Below, one piece after another: positions 1 to 11,435 of a stretch of DNA of 64,000 nt (its first letter is position 1; every line of letters begins with the position of its first letter). Below the pieces are notes generated by a model. That model did no database searches, was not told the DNA's origin, and worked only from the letters and a program-made list of their open reading frames with translations. A program made the translations under genes and the position numbers. This DNA is from Notolepis coatsorum (Eukaryota > Chordata > Actinopteri > Aulopiformes > Paralepididae). The stretch covers positions 113,819,474 to 113,883,473 of the forward strand of contig OZ020594.1 in the NCBI GenBank assembly GCA_963971535.1, written 5' to 3'.

Positions 1-521
1 CCGTGGCGGAAGAAGTCCTAATGACAGTCCTCACGGAGATCGAGGGAGTATTGAACTCAAAGCCCCTCGGTTACGTCTCAAGTGATGTAGCAGATGTCGA
101 CCCAGTCACCCCCAACACACTCTTGATGGGGCGGCTGGACCCCGCGCTACCACAGACAATGTACAGGCCTGAAGAAGCGAACGGCCGAAGAATGTGGAGG
201 TACAGTCGAGTATTGGCTGACAAGTTTTGGAACAGCTTCCTACTCCACTATCTACCGTCTCTACAGACCCGCCAGAAATGGGTGAAAGAGAGAGACAATT
301 TGACCGAAGGAACAGTCGTCATGATTATCGACCAGTCACTACCCCGAGCTATGTGGCCGGCTGGCCGCGTAAGCAAAGTGATCACCGGTGCCGACGGAAA
401 GGTCCGAGCAGCCGAAGTGCTCGTCCAAGGACGGATCTACACCCGACCCGTGGCGAGGCTAATAGAACTGCCAAGGCTCCCCGATACTATCGATGACGAC
501 CATGACCCCATGACTTTGTGA
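1..521 (+). CDS. BEL/Pao polyprotein C-terminus (partial)
   Basis: About 172 residues are visible and the frame is open at the window edge, so no start codon is assigned. The segment matches the end of the integrase and the following DUF5641-type C-terminal domain: it carries LNSKPLGY, a TPNTLLMGR motif and a WPAGRV motif near the end. It differs from the copy at 55.5-61.7 kb at only a handful of residues. In this family the domain follows the integrase core and is thought to act in integration. It ends about 95 bp before the LTR. Confidence 0.9.
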   Translation, partial: VAEEVLMTVLTEIEGVLNSKPLGYVSSDVADVDPVTPNTLLMGRLDPALPQTMYRPEEANGRRMWRYSRVLADKFWNSFLLHYLPSLQTRQKWVKERDNLTEGTVVMIIDQSLPRAMWPAGRVSKVITGADGKVRAAEVLVQGRIYTRPVARLIELPRLPDTIDDDHDPMTL

Positions 522-615
522 ACTGCCCGACCCCTCACAACAGACATTGAGTAGTGGACAGTGCGGTTAATCTGTCTCCGCTTAGCTAATTAGGTGGGAC
601 TAATTAGGAGGCGGC

Positions 616-1949
616 TGTTACAAAGGATCAGATTAAACCGAATATATATATTTATTGATTGATATATATTGCATAGTATTTGTATATCGTTTGATATCCC
701 TTGTATATTCCTTGTACATATACACGGAATATCCCTTTAGCCTAGTACGGACCATGATGTTTCGTTCTCCTATTGGACAGCGGTCCACAGGCGCCAGAGC
801 CATGCCTCCAGAGTCAGGTTCAAGGCCACCGTCAAGACATGTCTGTACATGCCCGGCCTTGCCCAGGGATACGAGACAGAAATGAGGTTGGCACTAGATT
901 GTTCGCCGTGCATATAAATATGGCGCAGGTGAATACAGAAGTAGAATTACCCAATAAGTTGAAGCCTCACCCACGATACTCCGTGCGGTGAAGTATGGCC
1001 TGTTTGGCCCCAAATAGAGCATTGAGACCGTGTGCGAATTAATAACTGAATTGTCAGAGTTTGGCGCTATACCGTCGAGTGCGACATATTTCTATTAAGT
1101 CAGTAATAGTCTATTTGTGTATAGTGTATCGTGCGGCTAAAGTTCTACAGTGACCAGCATCACCAACGCTTCCTCGTATCAGCTAGAGTGCTTATCCAGG
1201 CTGGGCTGCTTTCATGGCGCTTTCACCCGAGGAGACCTAGACGAGAACCGTGTGGACATGTACACTGGATTAATCTACCCGACGACTACATAGCCCTTTG
1301 CGGCTGGATTATATTTGTTTTGGTCCTGTGATTTATGGAGCGGAGAATCGCCGACGCCTACACGTGTGGGATTTACCCTGTGAGGAGCCAGGTCGAGTCT
1401 GCGCCTCAGAGAGCCTGAGGCCGGCTAGCTTTCTTCACTGTGGAGCTACAGTCTACGGAGAACAGCTGTATTCGTCTGTGGATCAAGAGACTATTGCACC
1501 GTCTCCTGTACTTGGAGTCTCCTTAGTCATCGTTGACCAGACTCTCTACTACCGACAGATCCTCTACCCCTGCTGGCTTACAACCGGGGGGACCCTTACA
1601 GTATCTCCCGCTATATATTACTAGTGTACCATAGATATAATTCCCTAAGATTCAGGTTGTATAATTACCTCCTGCGTAACCAGAGAATGGACATTCATTA
1701 TTGATTTGCCTACGCACATTCCTTTGCCTTATAAGCGCATCCAAAGTAAAATAGAGAAGTATATTATGTACCTTTTGCTGCAATAAATACTTGATTACAC
1801 CTTTGTGTGGAACCGATTCATTGTGGGAAGTGTTCATCATATTTATATATCATGTACTGTATGGCCAGTAATTAAAGTACATAAAGCGGTAGTGGTTTAA
1901 TGATACCATACTTATCAATACAGTCAGGGAATTGTACCCCTCAGTTACA
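616..1949 (+). repeat. BEL/Pao 3' LTR
   Basis: The LTR runs from TGTTACAAAGG to CCTCAGTTACA, a TG...CA structure of 1334 bp. An AATAAA hexamer lies in its last quarter. It closely matches the solo LTR at 15124-16453 end to end. It is only patchily similar to the 1.41-kb LTRs of the 54-63 kb copy, with the best match at the two termini, so at least two LTR subfamilies are present. Confidence 0.88.
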
Positions 1950-2119
1950 GTAAGGCTACGGATTTGCCTCACTTCCAGTGATGAAGCTAAGCTATGCTAA
2001 CTGAGCGTCTATTCCCAAAGCTAAATGCACACACAGAGACAAAAAAGGTATGTATCTTCTTGTCTAACTCCAGGGAAGATGTTAAATAAGCTAATTTCCC
2101 AAAATGTTGGAGTTCCCCT
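1950..2119. other. Unassigned AT-rich segment ending in a MITE-like tip
   Basis: No coding signal is seen. The segment ends in GTTCCCCTTTAA (2113-2124), which resembles the terminal sequence of the short TIR element at 31517-31951. It may be one end of a degraded MITE. The other end was not found. Confidence 0.3.
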
Positions 2120-2408
2120 TTAATGTGCACTGTCCCTGGGTAAAAATGTTGAATAACATAACTTACTTAACCCCTCAGGAGGAAGATTCAATTAATAGCA
2201 GCGCTGCCCAGCAGCACAAGCGGGTGCCAGCGATGGTCACAGCGAGCGCTGACTATGAGGAGCCAGGGAGGAGCCAGTCCACGGTAAGCAGCCAGGGACT
2301 ACAGATAAACTAGCTAATTGATGTGGAAACTGACTGTTTGTTAATGTGCACTGTCCCTGGGTAAACATGTTGAATAACATAACTTACTTAACCCCTCAGG
2401 AGGAAGAT
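2120..2408 (+). repeat. Direct duplication carrying a splice acceptor (68-bp arms)
   Basis: 2120-2187 and 2341-2408 are near-identical 68-bp arms. Each ends in a pyrimidine-rich tract, CCCCTCAG, and then GAGGAAGAT. The first arm could start a 105-bp exon (2179-2283, 35 codons) closed by a good donor (ACG/GTAAGC). The second opens the longer hAT-like frame. Two alternative acceptors for the same N-terminal EED-type peptide are therefore possible. Splicing is inferred, not shown. Confidence 0.6.
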
Positions 2409-3395
2409 GCATTGACGACCAGTGACGAAGAGGATGCGGAGCGCAAGGCCCCTATTCATAGCAGCAGCAGAGCGGAGAGTGAAATGGTGGATGCCACCAT
2501 GATGCAGTATGACGATGTGGGTAATTGGCCAGTGAACTTGAATAGAGAGAGAGATCTGATCATTCGAAGAGGTCCCCAAAAGCTGAAACCAGGATTTTGT
2601 TATCCGAAAAACAAAGAAAACAAAAGACACTTTAGCGAGGCTTTCTTAATCCGAAAATTAGCAAATGGGGAAACGAATGAAAGAAAGTGGCTTACCTATT
2701 CTAAGAAATTAGACAAAGCATTTTGTTTTTGCTGCAAACTCTTCAGCTTGAACAGTGCAACACAACTATCTGATAAAGGCACCAATGATTGGATTCATAT
2801 AACTGCTGTACTGAAATCACACGAAACATCCCCAGATCATATCTCAAATGCATTAAAATGGAGAGAGGCAACAACACGATTGGAAACTAATACGGGCATA
2901 GATGCGTTGCAACAAAGGGAAATGAACAGAGAGAAAGCGCATTGGCAGGCCGTGCTAACCCGTATTGTTGCAGCTGTTCAATATCTGGCAGAACATAATT
3001 TGGCATTTAGAGGAACTAATAAGAAGCTTTATGATGAAAGCAATGGTAACTTTTTAGGCCTCATAGAAATGCTTGCCAAATTTGACCCAACTATGCAAGA
3101 GCATGTCAGACGAATTAAAAACAAAGAAACCCATCAGCATTATTTGGGATCTGAAATTCAAAATGAAATCATTCGTATCATGGCTGCAAACGTGAGACAT
3201 TTCATACTTCACTGCTGTGAACGGAGCCTGGAACTCTGTGGAACTATTTTTTTTCCTGTTCCTTCCTTTATATATTTAATTTATATTATAACTTTTTCAT
3301 TTAAATTATTAAGGGTCTTGTCATTATTATTATTGCTGTATCTGTCCTGTGACGTCTTGTTTTATTGTTGTGTTAACTATTGTGCTGTGTCTTGA
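2346..3395 (+). pseudogene. hAT/ZMYM1-like TTF-finger plus DUF4371 fragment
   Basis: The frame reads through an acidic N-terminus into a TTF-type zinc-finger region (GFCYPKN, RHFSEAFLIRK, KWLTYSKKLDKAFCFCCKLF, and the spacer before SHETSPDH). It continues into the start of the DUF4371/hAT-like transposase domain (HNLAFRG, NGNFLGLIEMLAKFDP, HYLGSEIQNEII). These motifs are typical of hAT transposases and of the domesticated fish and mammal 'zinc finger MYM-type 1-like' genes. Similarity stops near 3230; the remaining residues are hydrophobic read-through of AT-rich DNA. The catalytic RNase H-like core and the C-terminal dimerisation region are absent. The coding part probably begins at the acceptor near 2400 rather than at the ATG at 2346, which lies in the putative intron. 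It is most simply a truncated transposase-derived pseudogene; an exon of a domesticated gene with further exons elsewhere is possible. Confidence 0.7.
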
Positions 3396-4124
3396 GTTTC
3401 ATGTAAAAAAAGGAAAATTAAAAAAGGATTTGATTGAAGAAAAACAAAACCCAGTGTCAAGGCTTCATTATAATAATCAAACATGTAACATGTGTGTACA
3501 GTTTTTCTCAATTGCTTTGGTGCATTTTTCTGATCAGGATTAAAGTTCTCATAACTGTTACATAGTTCAACCTCCACAACATCATAGTAGCAGTTTCTCA
3601 TTCCTCCGAACAAATTGCAAATGCTTTTGGACATGCATCAATTGCTTTCATATAATTCTCTGCTGTTATATAACATTATCATTTGCTTATGTCATGTCAG
3701 TCAAAATGAACTATACTTAGTTATGAGTTATGACTGCTGAATAGCCATTCCCTATAAAACGAATGGTCCTCTTGAGTCATTACCTACAAAAATGTTGAAC
3801 TAGTTGTCAAAATCTGTCAATTGTGGTTGAGGGAGCAATACAAAGCGCTGTTATAGAGGATGACTATCTTTAATATGAGTGCTCAGGGGAAATTAAATAT
3901 GCATGAAACAATTGTACAATGTGCCATTTGACCGGAACAGCGACAAGAGTGAAGGACACCTGGCTGTCACCAGTATAATGTACAGGTAAAACATTACACA
4001 GCGAGTGTTCTATCCTCTAATGTTCAGTGCTGTAAACTACATGAACTGTGCTATTATTTAAGAATACGTTGACTATTGCGTTTAAATCTCGCACAGGGCC
4101 TCGCATTTCTCCCAGGCGGCCCTG
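3396..4124. other. No recognisable feature
   Basis: This is AT-rich DNA without a credible reading frame, TIR pair or tandem repeat that I could identify. It may be old transposon DNA. Confidence 0.4.
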
Positions 4125-4816
4125 ACTATGTGCATACCTTATTATGAGAAATCAGATCAAAATGTTCCCAGGCAGGGAAAATCTCCTCTAGCTGGTTCCA
4201 TCACAAAAAAAGAAGCTGGAACAGATGGCAAACAAACACGCAATAAATGCCCAGGTCGACACAATGTGAGGTCATAGGAGACTATTGCGTTTCGTTGCCC
4301 CATTATCTCGAATCATGCGCCAAATGTCCTGAATCAGTCACGTGGTACGACCGGCGCGTGAGGTTCAACGTCACCACACGTCATCAACACAAGCCTCGAT
4401 ACACTCCACATAAATTCCTGGATTATTCAACAAATGCTTTGTGTTCACAGTGTGAAGTCTCTGTGGCAGAACTGTACTGGACCAAGACTTTCTTCTTGTG
4501 GAAACAGACATCAGACTGTGGACACCACAACATCTGTAAGTACAATTATGTTTACTTTGTTTTCCACAGTCTTATTGCTCCTTCCTTGCAGCAGCGGCGC
4601 TCAAAAGGAGCCTTGAAGTTATACAATCTGAGTCTCCTCGGTGCGGAAAAAAATACTATAGCTCGGCCGAGAAAGTGCAGATCGATTTGCGATTGGTCTC
4701 TCCATGTTCAGTGCCCAGTAGTTCAAAATCTTTAATCTCAATCAGATCCGATCCGATTTAAACCTCTTTACCTCTTAACCTCTGAAAATCCGCCAAAAAA
4801 TACACACCTAAAGCAA

Positions 4817-5262
4817 GGGCGGTCGGGTGGCGTAGCGGAGATTGCGCTCGTCACCAATGCAAGAGGCTGCGGTCTCGACTCCCGGAGTCAGAATTGCCCT
4901 GCGGCTTGGGCCGGTCGTCATACTAACTCGTTTGGCTGAGTTAGGGGGAGGGAAGTCGTGGGTGGTAATCTGGCGTTGTGGACAGGTCAGTTCTGGGCGC
5001 CTGCTAAGCGAAAGGCAGGAAATGGTGAAGGCAGTGTGACCTCCCACGCGTTACGCTTCACCAATGAGAGTCCTCGCTGCCAGGTGAGAAGAGAGCCACT
5101 GGCTGTCTCCACATGTGTCGGAGGAAGCATGTGGTAGACCTCAGGGTTCCCTTATACCGACCAGTAGGAGGAACATGCGCACAACAACCAGGTAGGGGAG
5201 GGGGGGGGAATTGGCATAACGACAAAATTGGGATGGGGAGAAAAATAGAAAAATCTGGCTAA
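4817..5262 (+). repeat. tRNA-derived SINE, copy A
   Basis: The 5' end has a pol III box A-like TGGCGTAGCGG and a box B-like GGTCTCGACTCC about 40 bp later, followed by a 350-bp body and an A-rich tail (GAAAAATAGAAAAAT). AAAAATACACAC flanks both ends (about 4796-4807 and 5265-5276), a target-site duplication from retroposition. The same insertion with the same TSD is present at 19102-19545, so the SINE predates the block duplication. Confidence 0.75.
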
Positions 5263-5497
5263 AAAAAATACACACAAGTAAATGGAAGATTGCTCCACTT
5301 CTACAAGGCCATTTGCATGTTCTTGGTATCTAGGGACATCTATGGACCTCAGGGAATGTATTCCCAGTGTCATACATATTGTGTCTATTACTAGGCTTGA
5401 GTAAATTGTTATGAAACACTGCAAATGTTTCTAAGGAAACTGAGGATAGGGCTACATATGGGATGATGACTCCGATGACAGTGGTGAGGATGATTAA

Positions 5498-6054
5498 CCC
5501 TTTCTCTGCCACGCTTATGTACATCCTTATACCATCCTCTGCCAGCTCTATTTGTCTATGGAGAAGTTCCCCTTCTTTGCAGAGCTATAACTTTTTAAAT
5601 TGTATTGCTAAATTGACATTACTATGGCCCATTCAACGTCAATTATCTATCGTTTAGGATGTAGCAACGTTCTACTTTTTCATTCATACTAAAATACGGG
5701 CTAAAGTATAAATATGTTGTTATCGTTTTCTGCAGCATTCTGCAGAACGTGATTTATAGCCCTAAATGCATTACAGTATATTGATGATCAAATACAGTTT
5801 GATAGCGATCGGCGCCAGATAAAAAATTTCAAATGTACGTGCTTCTAGAAGTTACTACTCATCATCTGATGTTGACCGGATGGGGGGGGGGGGTCGTTTA
5901 TAATTCCGTGGCCAACGTTAGATGATTCATGTAGTGTGGGTGATATGATCATCAGAGCAGTTTGTATCGAACACGGTAATAATAAACGCTGAAACGTACC
6001 CCAGTCTCCTCGGGCCGTTGGGCGATGAGCGTGGAGCAAAAAGATTGCTATTAT
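5498..6054 (+). mobile_element. piggyBac-like element, left part, copy A
   Basis: TTAA (5494-5497) is followed by the CCCTTTCTCTGCC terminus. It matches 21100-21656 of the complete copy. The right part is missing; a different repeat begins at 6055. It has no transposase. Confidence 0.75.
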
Positions 6055-6374
6055 CAAATCAAATTTATTTTTTTATTTATAAGGCCCAACAACACACGTT
6101 AAAGTCCCCATGGGCCGTACAAGTCTTCTTTAAACAAGTCAAGAAGAAAACATAACAATAGGTCAAGAATAGAACAAGGACACCATAAGGTTCAACAAAT
6201 TTAAAATAAATGCAAATAGATGAAAGAATGCAAGCACTCCCAGACATACCCCACGCGAAGGTAAGGAAAAACTCACTAAAACCTAACAATAGGAAAAAAT
6301 TCTCCACAGGCAGTGTGGAGGAGAGAAACCTTAGAAGGGCCATTCAAGGGGGGATCTCCCTTCTTAGATGTCGG
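6055..6374. repeat. Fish interspersed repeat, 'TTTATAAGGCCC' type
   Basis: It begins CAAATCAAATTTATTT and continues with a stretch ending GGAGAGAAACCTTAGAAGG and GGGGGATCTCCCTTC. I recognise this layout as the common ~300-bp fish repeat that starts near AAATTTATTTGTATAG and ends in an 'aggaagaaacctt...ggatctcc' motif. The family name is not certain. Confidence 0.5.
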
Positions 6375-6800
6375 CAGGGCACGAAATTAACTTTTTGACT
6401 CACCGGCCAGTGGCGGGTAGATGGGAAGAATCTACCCGCCAAGCATATTTCTTACCTGCCACATTTTTTTTGATTACATTTTTTAATTTTAATTTTATAT
6501 ATATATATTTTTTTTATAAAATATATATATTATATAATCATACTTGTAGTTGTATTATCTGTGAGACATCGCCACCACGCAACAAGTCAAAATGCTCGCT
6601 ATCTGCAAACAGCTCCACTGTCTGTGTGTATACTCGAGTAGCCTCCAGCTCCAGTAAGAATTCTCCGGCGCTGCAGCTGGACCCTATACTCTACATTCAG
6701 CAGCATGCAAGGATTCTCCGGCGCTGCAGCTGGATGCATCTCCGTCTGAGTCGCGTAGTTGATGATGTCACCACTAGACTAAGATGTCAACAGAACACGC
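6375..6800 (+). mobile_element. hAT element, 5' part (same family as 12651-13599)
   Basis: It opens CAGGGCACGAAATTAAC and is collinear with the complete copy at 12651, including the GGCGGGTAGATGGGAAG segment, the AT-rich stretch and the repeated CTCCGGCGCTGCAGCTGG motif. The right terminus is not found; similarity fades near 6800. Confidence 0.65.
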
Positions 6801-7487
6801 GGAGCCTGGTGGATGGGGGGCCCCCTTTTTATGCCTTTTGGGGGGTTTTGGTGATCAAATATTGAACTATAATAATCAGTGCAGGAGCTCACTTATCCTT
6901 GAAAGACACTTTTATCACTGACTTAAAAGGCCCATACATTTCCATAAATGTTCAGGGAGGAGGGAATAAATGCTTACCCTACAGACCCCAAGAAGTGCTG
7001 TATATTCTGTATTGTTTAATATAAATGCATTTTTTTATTCCAATCCCGATTTGTATTTGAGATGACCAAATCCCATCGGACTTGACTTCTTCGTGTCCCT
7101 CAATGAGAGCGGTTTCTATCATCATCATTATCATCACCACCCACGCTATGCATAAAGTATATAGGTCCGCGGAGATGCACGGTGAGGAGGCCGTGCAAAC
7201 TGCAATGGAAAATGGGGCATCTCTCTCTCTTTACCTAATATTTTGATTCTATCCTGACATTTTTCAGTTGGAAGGGCAGTCTATATGCGTAACGGTAATT
7301 TTTTTTATTTTTATTTTCATTTTCAAAAAGGGCACTTTTTTGATGAGGCTCAAAAAGGCAGGTGCTCAAGCACCCCTTGGTTTCTGTGTGCACGTGCCTG
7401 GTTGTAGGGGACCTCAGCAGGTACATCTGTCGGGCTTTCCGCTCTGCTCCACTCTTGTGTTCCAATAGAGCAGAGCGCAAAGCTATA
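6801..7487. other. Unassigned, probably old TE remnants
   Basis: No credible coding sequence. A CATCATCATTATCATCACCACC stretch at about 7120 and a CTCAAGCACCCCTTGG segment at about 7365 are seen, but no element could be bounded. Confidence 0.3.
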
Positions 7488-9634
7488 CGAATAATAACGA
7501 AGGTTATCCTATAACCCTAGTTATTTGAGTAGCGAGCGCTCTGCTCTGACTTACTGAGGACCCCACGTGTCTTCCGTTTCGGCGGTGAAAGACTGGGGAA
7601 GGAGCTGGTAGTATGGCCATGGCCCCGCTTATGTATGAGCGGATGTGGGTGTGGCCAGGCAGGTGAGGAGCGTGCATGTGGTTGAACGTTTTCATGATAG
7701 CATATGATTAAAGGGACAGTTCCAATAGAGCAGAGTGCTCGCTATACTCTAACTAGGGTTATAGGTAGGGATGCCCCGATCGATCGGCCAGCGATCGGTA
7801 TCGGCTGATATTCAGTATAAATATGAGATCGGTGAATTCCGATAATGCTTTATTTTCGCCGATTGTGAAAACCGATTGAAAAACATGATCCAATTCTTAG
7901 CGGAGTTCTCACTCGCTGACTTCTCTCTCAGGCACACAGCTGCAGCGCACTGCCCCTCCCCCTCCTCCCCCTGCCCCTCCCAGACCCGTGTCAACAGAGG
8001 CTCCTATTGCCTCCGGCAATAGTCTGCTCTAGTCTAGTGCATGGGACCTCTGTGAGCTAACGTTAGCTACCTAGCTAACGTTACTGTTTAAACAAAATGA
8101 CCCAGTCAACTATTCACTTTTAGTTTAATACATGAGGCATTGTCGGTATCTAGCTGGCTAGCTACTGATAGCTCCTGATATCAACAAATGCTCCAGCAAT
8201 AGTCTAGTAGTGCATGATACCTCCGTTAGCTAGGTAGCTCACGTTAGCTCACTGTTTACACGAAATGACCAAGTAAACTAAATAGTTCAGTTTGGTGCAG
8301 TCTAATATGGTGCTAGGGGACCAGGGTTTGTCAACAAAGCGATGTCTCTTTTTATAGCTATATCTATACTTTATAGTATTGCTATCTGTCTATTCTCATT
8401 GTCACTTGAGTGCATAAACCGTCCCTTCAAAATGGCTTAAAGAAAAAAAATCCATCAATAGGTTGTCATTTTATAGTGCCGTGAATATAAGCATTATCGC
8501 AGAATTCGGCTCATATATTTTCTGGGAAGCTAGTTATGAAGCTAAAGGCTACTAACGTTATATTCAACGGCATTTCCGCTGTATATATGCTAAAGAAATA
8601 ACTTAAACTGCATATGGTCCGGGCTCTCCCAAAGCATGTATGGATGAAAGGGGGGCGGCGGGGGACGTCGATTAGTATTATTGATCACCGATACCAGTGT
8701 CAGTGTATATAGCCACATTAGCCTATCGTCTGGTTACATTACACAACAAGCTCCAATCCGGCTGTAATTTATGTGAAAAGGCTCTTACCGTCACCCGGTG
8801 GGATCCACGCCAGCATTTCCCCGTTATCGACCGGCATCTGGTAGATCGATATGTCCATTGGTTGATGATAAATCCCCTTATTCCATGCTGAAATTTGCTA
8901 TTCGAAACGTGATCCACGGTGCATACGGTTGCTTTGGGATCAGAGTAATATCGGGCTCCGTTGGAGGGTTAAAAAAAAGAAAAAGGATTCGCCCACAATG
9001 ATACTGCAGTGGAGCGATGGCGCCCCTAAGAGGATCTGGCCGGTATTGCATGTTGGCGAATCCACAGAGGAGGGTAATTCTGCAGAGTCGATCGGGGATG
9101 TTGAGCCGGTTATTAATATGGAATAAAACAATAACAACTTGCCACGGCTATATACGTGGCTCTGGTCCACAACGCATGGCACCGAAACACGTATTTATAC
9201 GTGGACGGTCCTTAATGTGTTAATGTTATCTAGCCGGCTAGCAGTAGCTACAGATAGCTCCTGATATCAATGTCTTATAACATTGATGCGTATTCGAGCC
9301 CCTGGCTTGCATTGCAGTCATGAAAGGGGCTAGCTGAGGGCATGCTGAAGTGATTTGACCAAAGCAGAGTATACACACAGACAGTGGAGCTGTTTGCAGA
9401 TAGCGAGCATTTTGACTTGTTGCGTGGTGGCGATGTCTGGCAGATAATACAACTACAAGTATAATTATATAATATATATATTTTATTAAAAAAAAATTAT
9501 ATATTTAAAATTTCTTTTTTTATAAAACCAAAAACAATTGGTATCGGTATCGGCCGATATGGCTCATAGATGATCGGTGATCGGTATCGGTGGCAAAAAA
9601 CGTGATCGGGGCATCCCTAGTTATAAGATAACCT
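7488..9634. repeat. About 60-bp inverted repeat, right arm split by a hAT
   Basis: 7488-7551 is the reverse complement of 7722-7765 joined to 9620-9634. The arms share a GAGCAGAG...CTCGCTA motif, AACTAGGGTTATA and AACCTTCGT. The hAT at 7766-9619 lies inside the right arm. The arms may be the TIRs of an older DNA transposon. CCAATAGAGCAGAG also recurs outside the arms at 7461 and 7720. Confidence 0.55.
7766..9619. mobile_element. hAT element, non-autonomous, with 8-bp TSD
   Basis: The termini are perfect inverted repeats, TAGGGATGCCCCGATC and its complement. The flanks are GTTATAGG (7758-7765) and GTTATAAG (9620-9627), an 8-bp TSD with one mismatch, as expected for hAT. The interior contains a reversed piece (about 9390-9530) of the hAT seen at 6375 and 12651. 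No transposase frame is visible. Confidence 0.88.
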
Positions 9635-9796
9635 TCGTACTGCCTCATGCCTGATTAATGTCGCTACACACACCAGAACACAACGCAGGCGTAACACACG
9701 GGTTACATTTGCATCCTAAAATGGCTTACCTGAGCTTAGTCCACCCTGGTTGGTCTCCTTGTTCTCATGCAAGGCTCTATATACACTGGTTCTCAA

Positions 9797-10731
9797 TAGG
9801 GGTGGGACGATACATCAATCCAGATCGATATATCGATTTATTATCAATAATCAAATAGGATCGATGCAACGTAAAAAGATCGATTCATATTGCGATACTC
9901 TTATTTTGAAAATCCCACAAGTCATATCCGCCGGCGCCCAGTAGTGTGAAACTCTGTGTAGACATTACAGCAGAGCAGCGTCTAAGTATTTTGCGACCCG
10001 ATATAAGTCTGTGCAGTTTTTTCCCCGCAATGGGTCAAATGCATCTAACATGATTTGCATCGTCGCCATTCCTTTATGCCCACGTTGCGTGGGCAGATCT
10101 AAATTAACGTTATGTTGGCTGCTTAAGCTAAGCAGCTAACGTGAGAGAGAACAGGAGAGGGGAGAGGGGACTTGGGAAGGAGGAGGGGTGAGGGCATTCT
10201 ACCTTTCTGTGGGGGACTGGGGGAGGGGCATTCTGTGTGTGCGTGTGTGTGTGCGTGTGTCTGTGTGTGTGTGTGTTACTGGGGATGGACAGATAATGTT
10301 GATATTTAAACATGATCATCATGCAACATAAAACAATTGTAGGAACAATTTGGGAGAGGAAGGGGTTTTAGCTTGCGTGTTGTGAGTTCCAAAACATTTT
10401 ACTTAAAGTTTAAAGCGCAATATATAAAAACGTGGCACTTTACAGTGAACAGGAGGTCTATTTGTATTAAAAACAATAGATTGTTTTTCATTTAAATGTC
10501 TGGAAGAGCTCAAAAATAAAAACGTCAATTGATATTTCCATAGCCTTTTTTTAGTTGATCTAAATGTGACTGATTGTGTTAAATGGGCACACAATATCGC
10601 CTCATATCGATCGCAGGCACCTGAATCTAATCGTATCATATCGTGGCAGACTTTGTGATATCGGCAAATATCGTATCGTTGTCCAAAGAATCGATATCGT
10701 ATCGTGATGAAACTGGTGATTCCCACCCCTA
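9797..10731. mobile_element. hAT MITE, TAGGGGTGGGACGATA family, copy 1
   Basis: It starts TAGGGGTGGGACGATAC and ends GATTCCCACCCCTA. The 8-bp TSD GTTCTCAA is exact (9789-9796 and 10732-10739). The sequence is rich in ATCGATAT/TATCGTATC motifs near both ends. Copy 2 is 26756-27601. No reading frame for a transposase is seen. Confidence 0.92.
10235..10276 (+). repeat. (TG)n microsatellite
   Basis: An imperfect TG/CG dinucleotide run inside the hAT MITE. The second copy of that MITE lacks it. Confidence 0.85.
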
Positions 10732-11283
10732 GTTCTCAACTGGTCGAGCCTCAGGACCCACATTTTTCCTTAGTCATTAAGTTGCGACACACATTTTTTA
10801 ACCACTCTGATTTATTTCACACAAAAAATTTGCAGTAATACACAATCCTTCATGCACTGTTAAAAACATGAAACAAAAATAAATATGTGCAACTAGGGCT
10901 ACAAACTCAATGAAAAAAAAAGCTTCTTAGTATACACTTTTATCCATAGCAACTAGAACTGGAATTTCGAACTTCGATACGATACCTTGAAAAGTAGCTA
11001 TATTCGATACCATTTTCGATACCACAGGGAAAAAGGTTCAATCTTAAAATGTAAAGGAAATAAGAAAAAAAAGATAAATAATATATATATATATATTTTT
11101 ATAAATTTTGCTTTTGTTGCTGGTTGATTCTCCTCAGCTTCTCTCTGGTACTATAATAGAAGATAAATATAACACTTTTAAAACCCTTTGTTTATCTTTA
11201 GATCAGACATTTAAAAATAACTAAATGATATAATCTTAGAAATTAAGTAAAGTTAATAGTACTGCGTGTTAAGCATAACAGAT

Positions 11284-11410
11284 TGATTGATTGAACATTT
11301 TATTAACAGATTGCAGAATGGGTACAGTATAGCTCAATACACACAATTGTTAAGGGGATGCAGACCAGAGAAAGACTTTTGTCTTGTTTACATCAGGGTC
11401 CCCCATTTTC
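11284..11410 (-). repeat. LINE 3' tail (antisense)
   Basis: In reverse complement it reads the same 3' UTR as 43045-43190 and 45823-45957: GGGGGACCCTG, GGTCTGCATCCCC, GTACCCATTCTGCAATCTG, then a (TCAA)n-type tail. It is a short 5'-truncated insertion. Confidence 0.7.
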
Positions 11411-11435
11411 AATTCATCATAACATATGACATACA

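Larger units (their letters stand above)
1..1949 (+). mobile_element. BEL/Pao LTR retrotransposon, 3' end, cut by the window edge
   Basis: The end of a pol reading frame (to 521) is followed by a short untranslated stretch, a purine-rich tract (about 604-615) and a complete 3' LTR (616-1949). The protein is nearly identical to the C-terminus of the BEL/Pao polyprotein at 54-63 kb, which fixes the family. The 5' part lies outside the window, so wholeness and the left TSD cannot be judged. Treated as a fossil copy. Confidence 0.9.
4125..6054 (+). repeat. Compound repeat block, copy A
   Basis: From ACTATGTGCATACC onward this block is almost identical to 18251-21656 in the same orientation. Shared parts, in order: a 0.6-kb segment with an open frame (4247-4735), a foldback remnant (about 4640-4710), a SINE with the same TSD, a 0.2-kb spacer and the left end of a piggyBac-like element. 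Copy A lacks the left arm of the foldback and the 1.3-kb hAT present in copy B. It stops abruptly at 6054. The open frame is nearly identical in both copies, but so is the surrounding DNA, so this is no evidence of coding. Confidence 0.85.

Noticed and set aside
4247-4735. Open frame of 162 codons, nearly the same as 139 codons at 18373-18792, as a conserved gene
   Set aside because: The whole surrounding block is near-identical in both copies, including non-coding parts, so the similarity reflects recent duplication. No domain or codon signal was recognised, and both frames run into the foldback.
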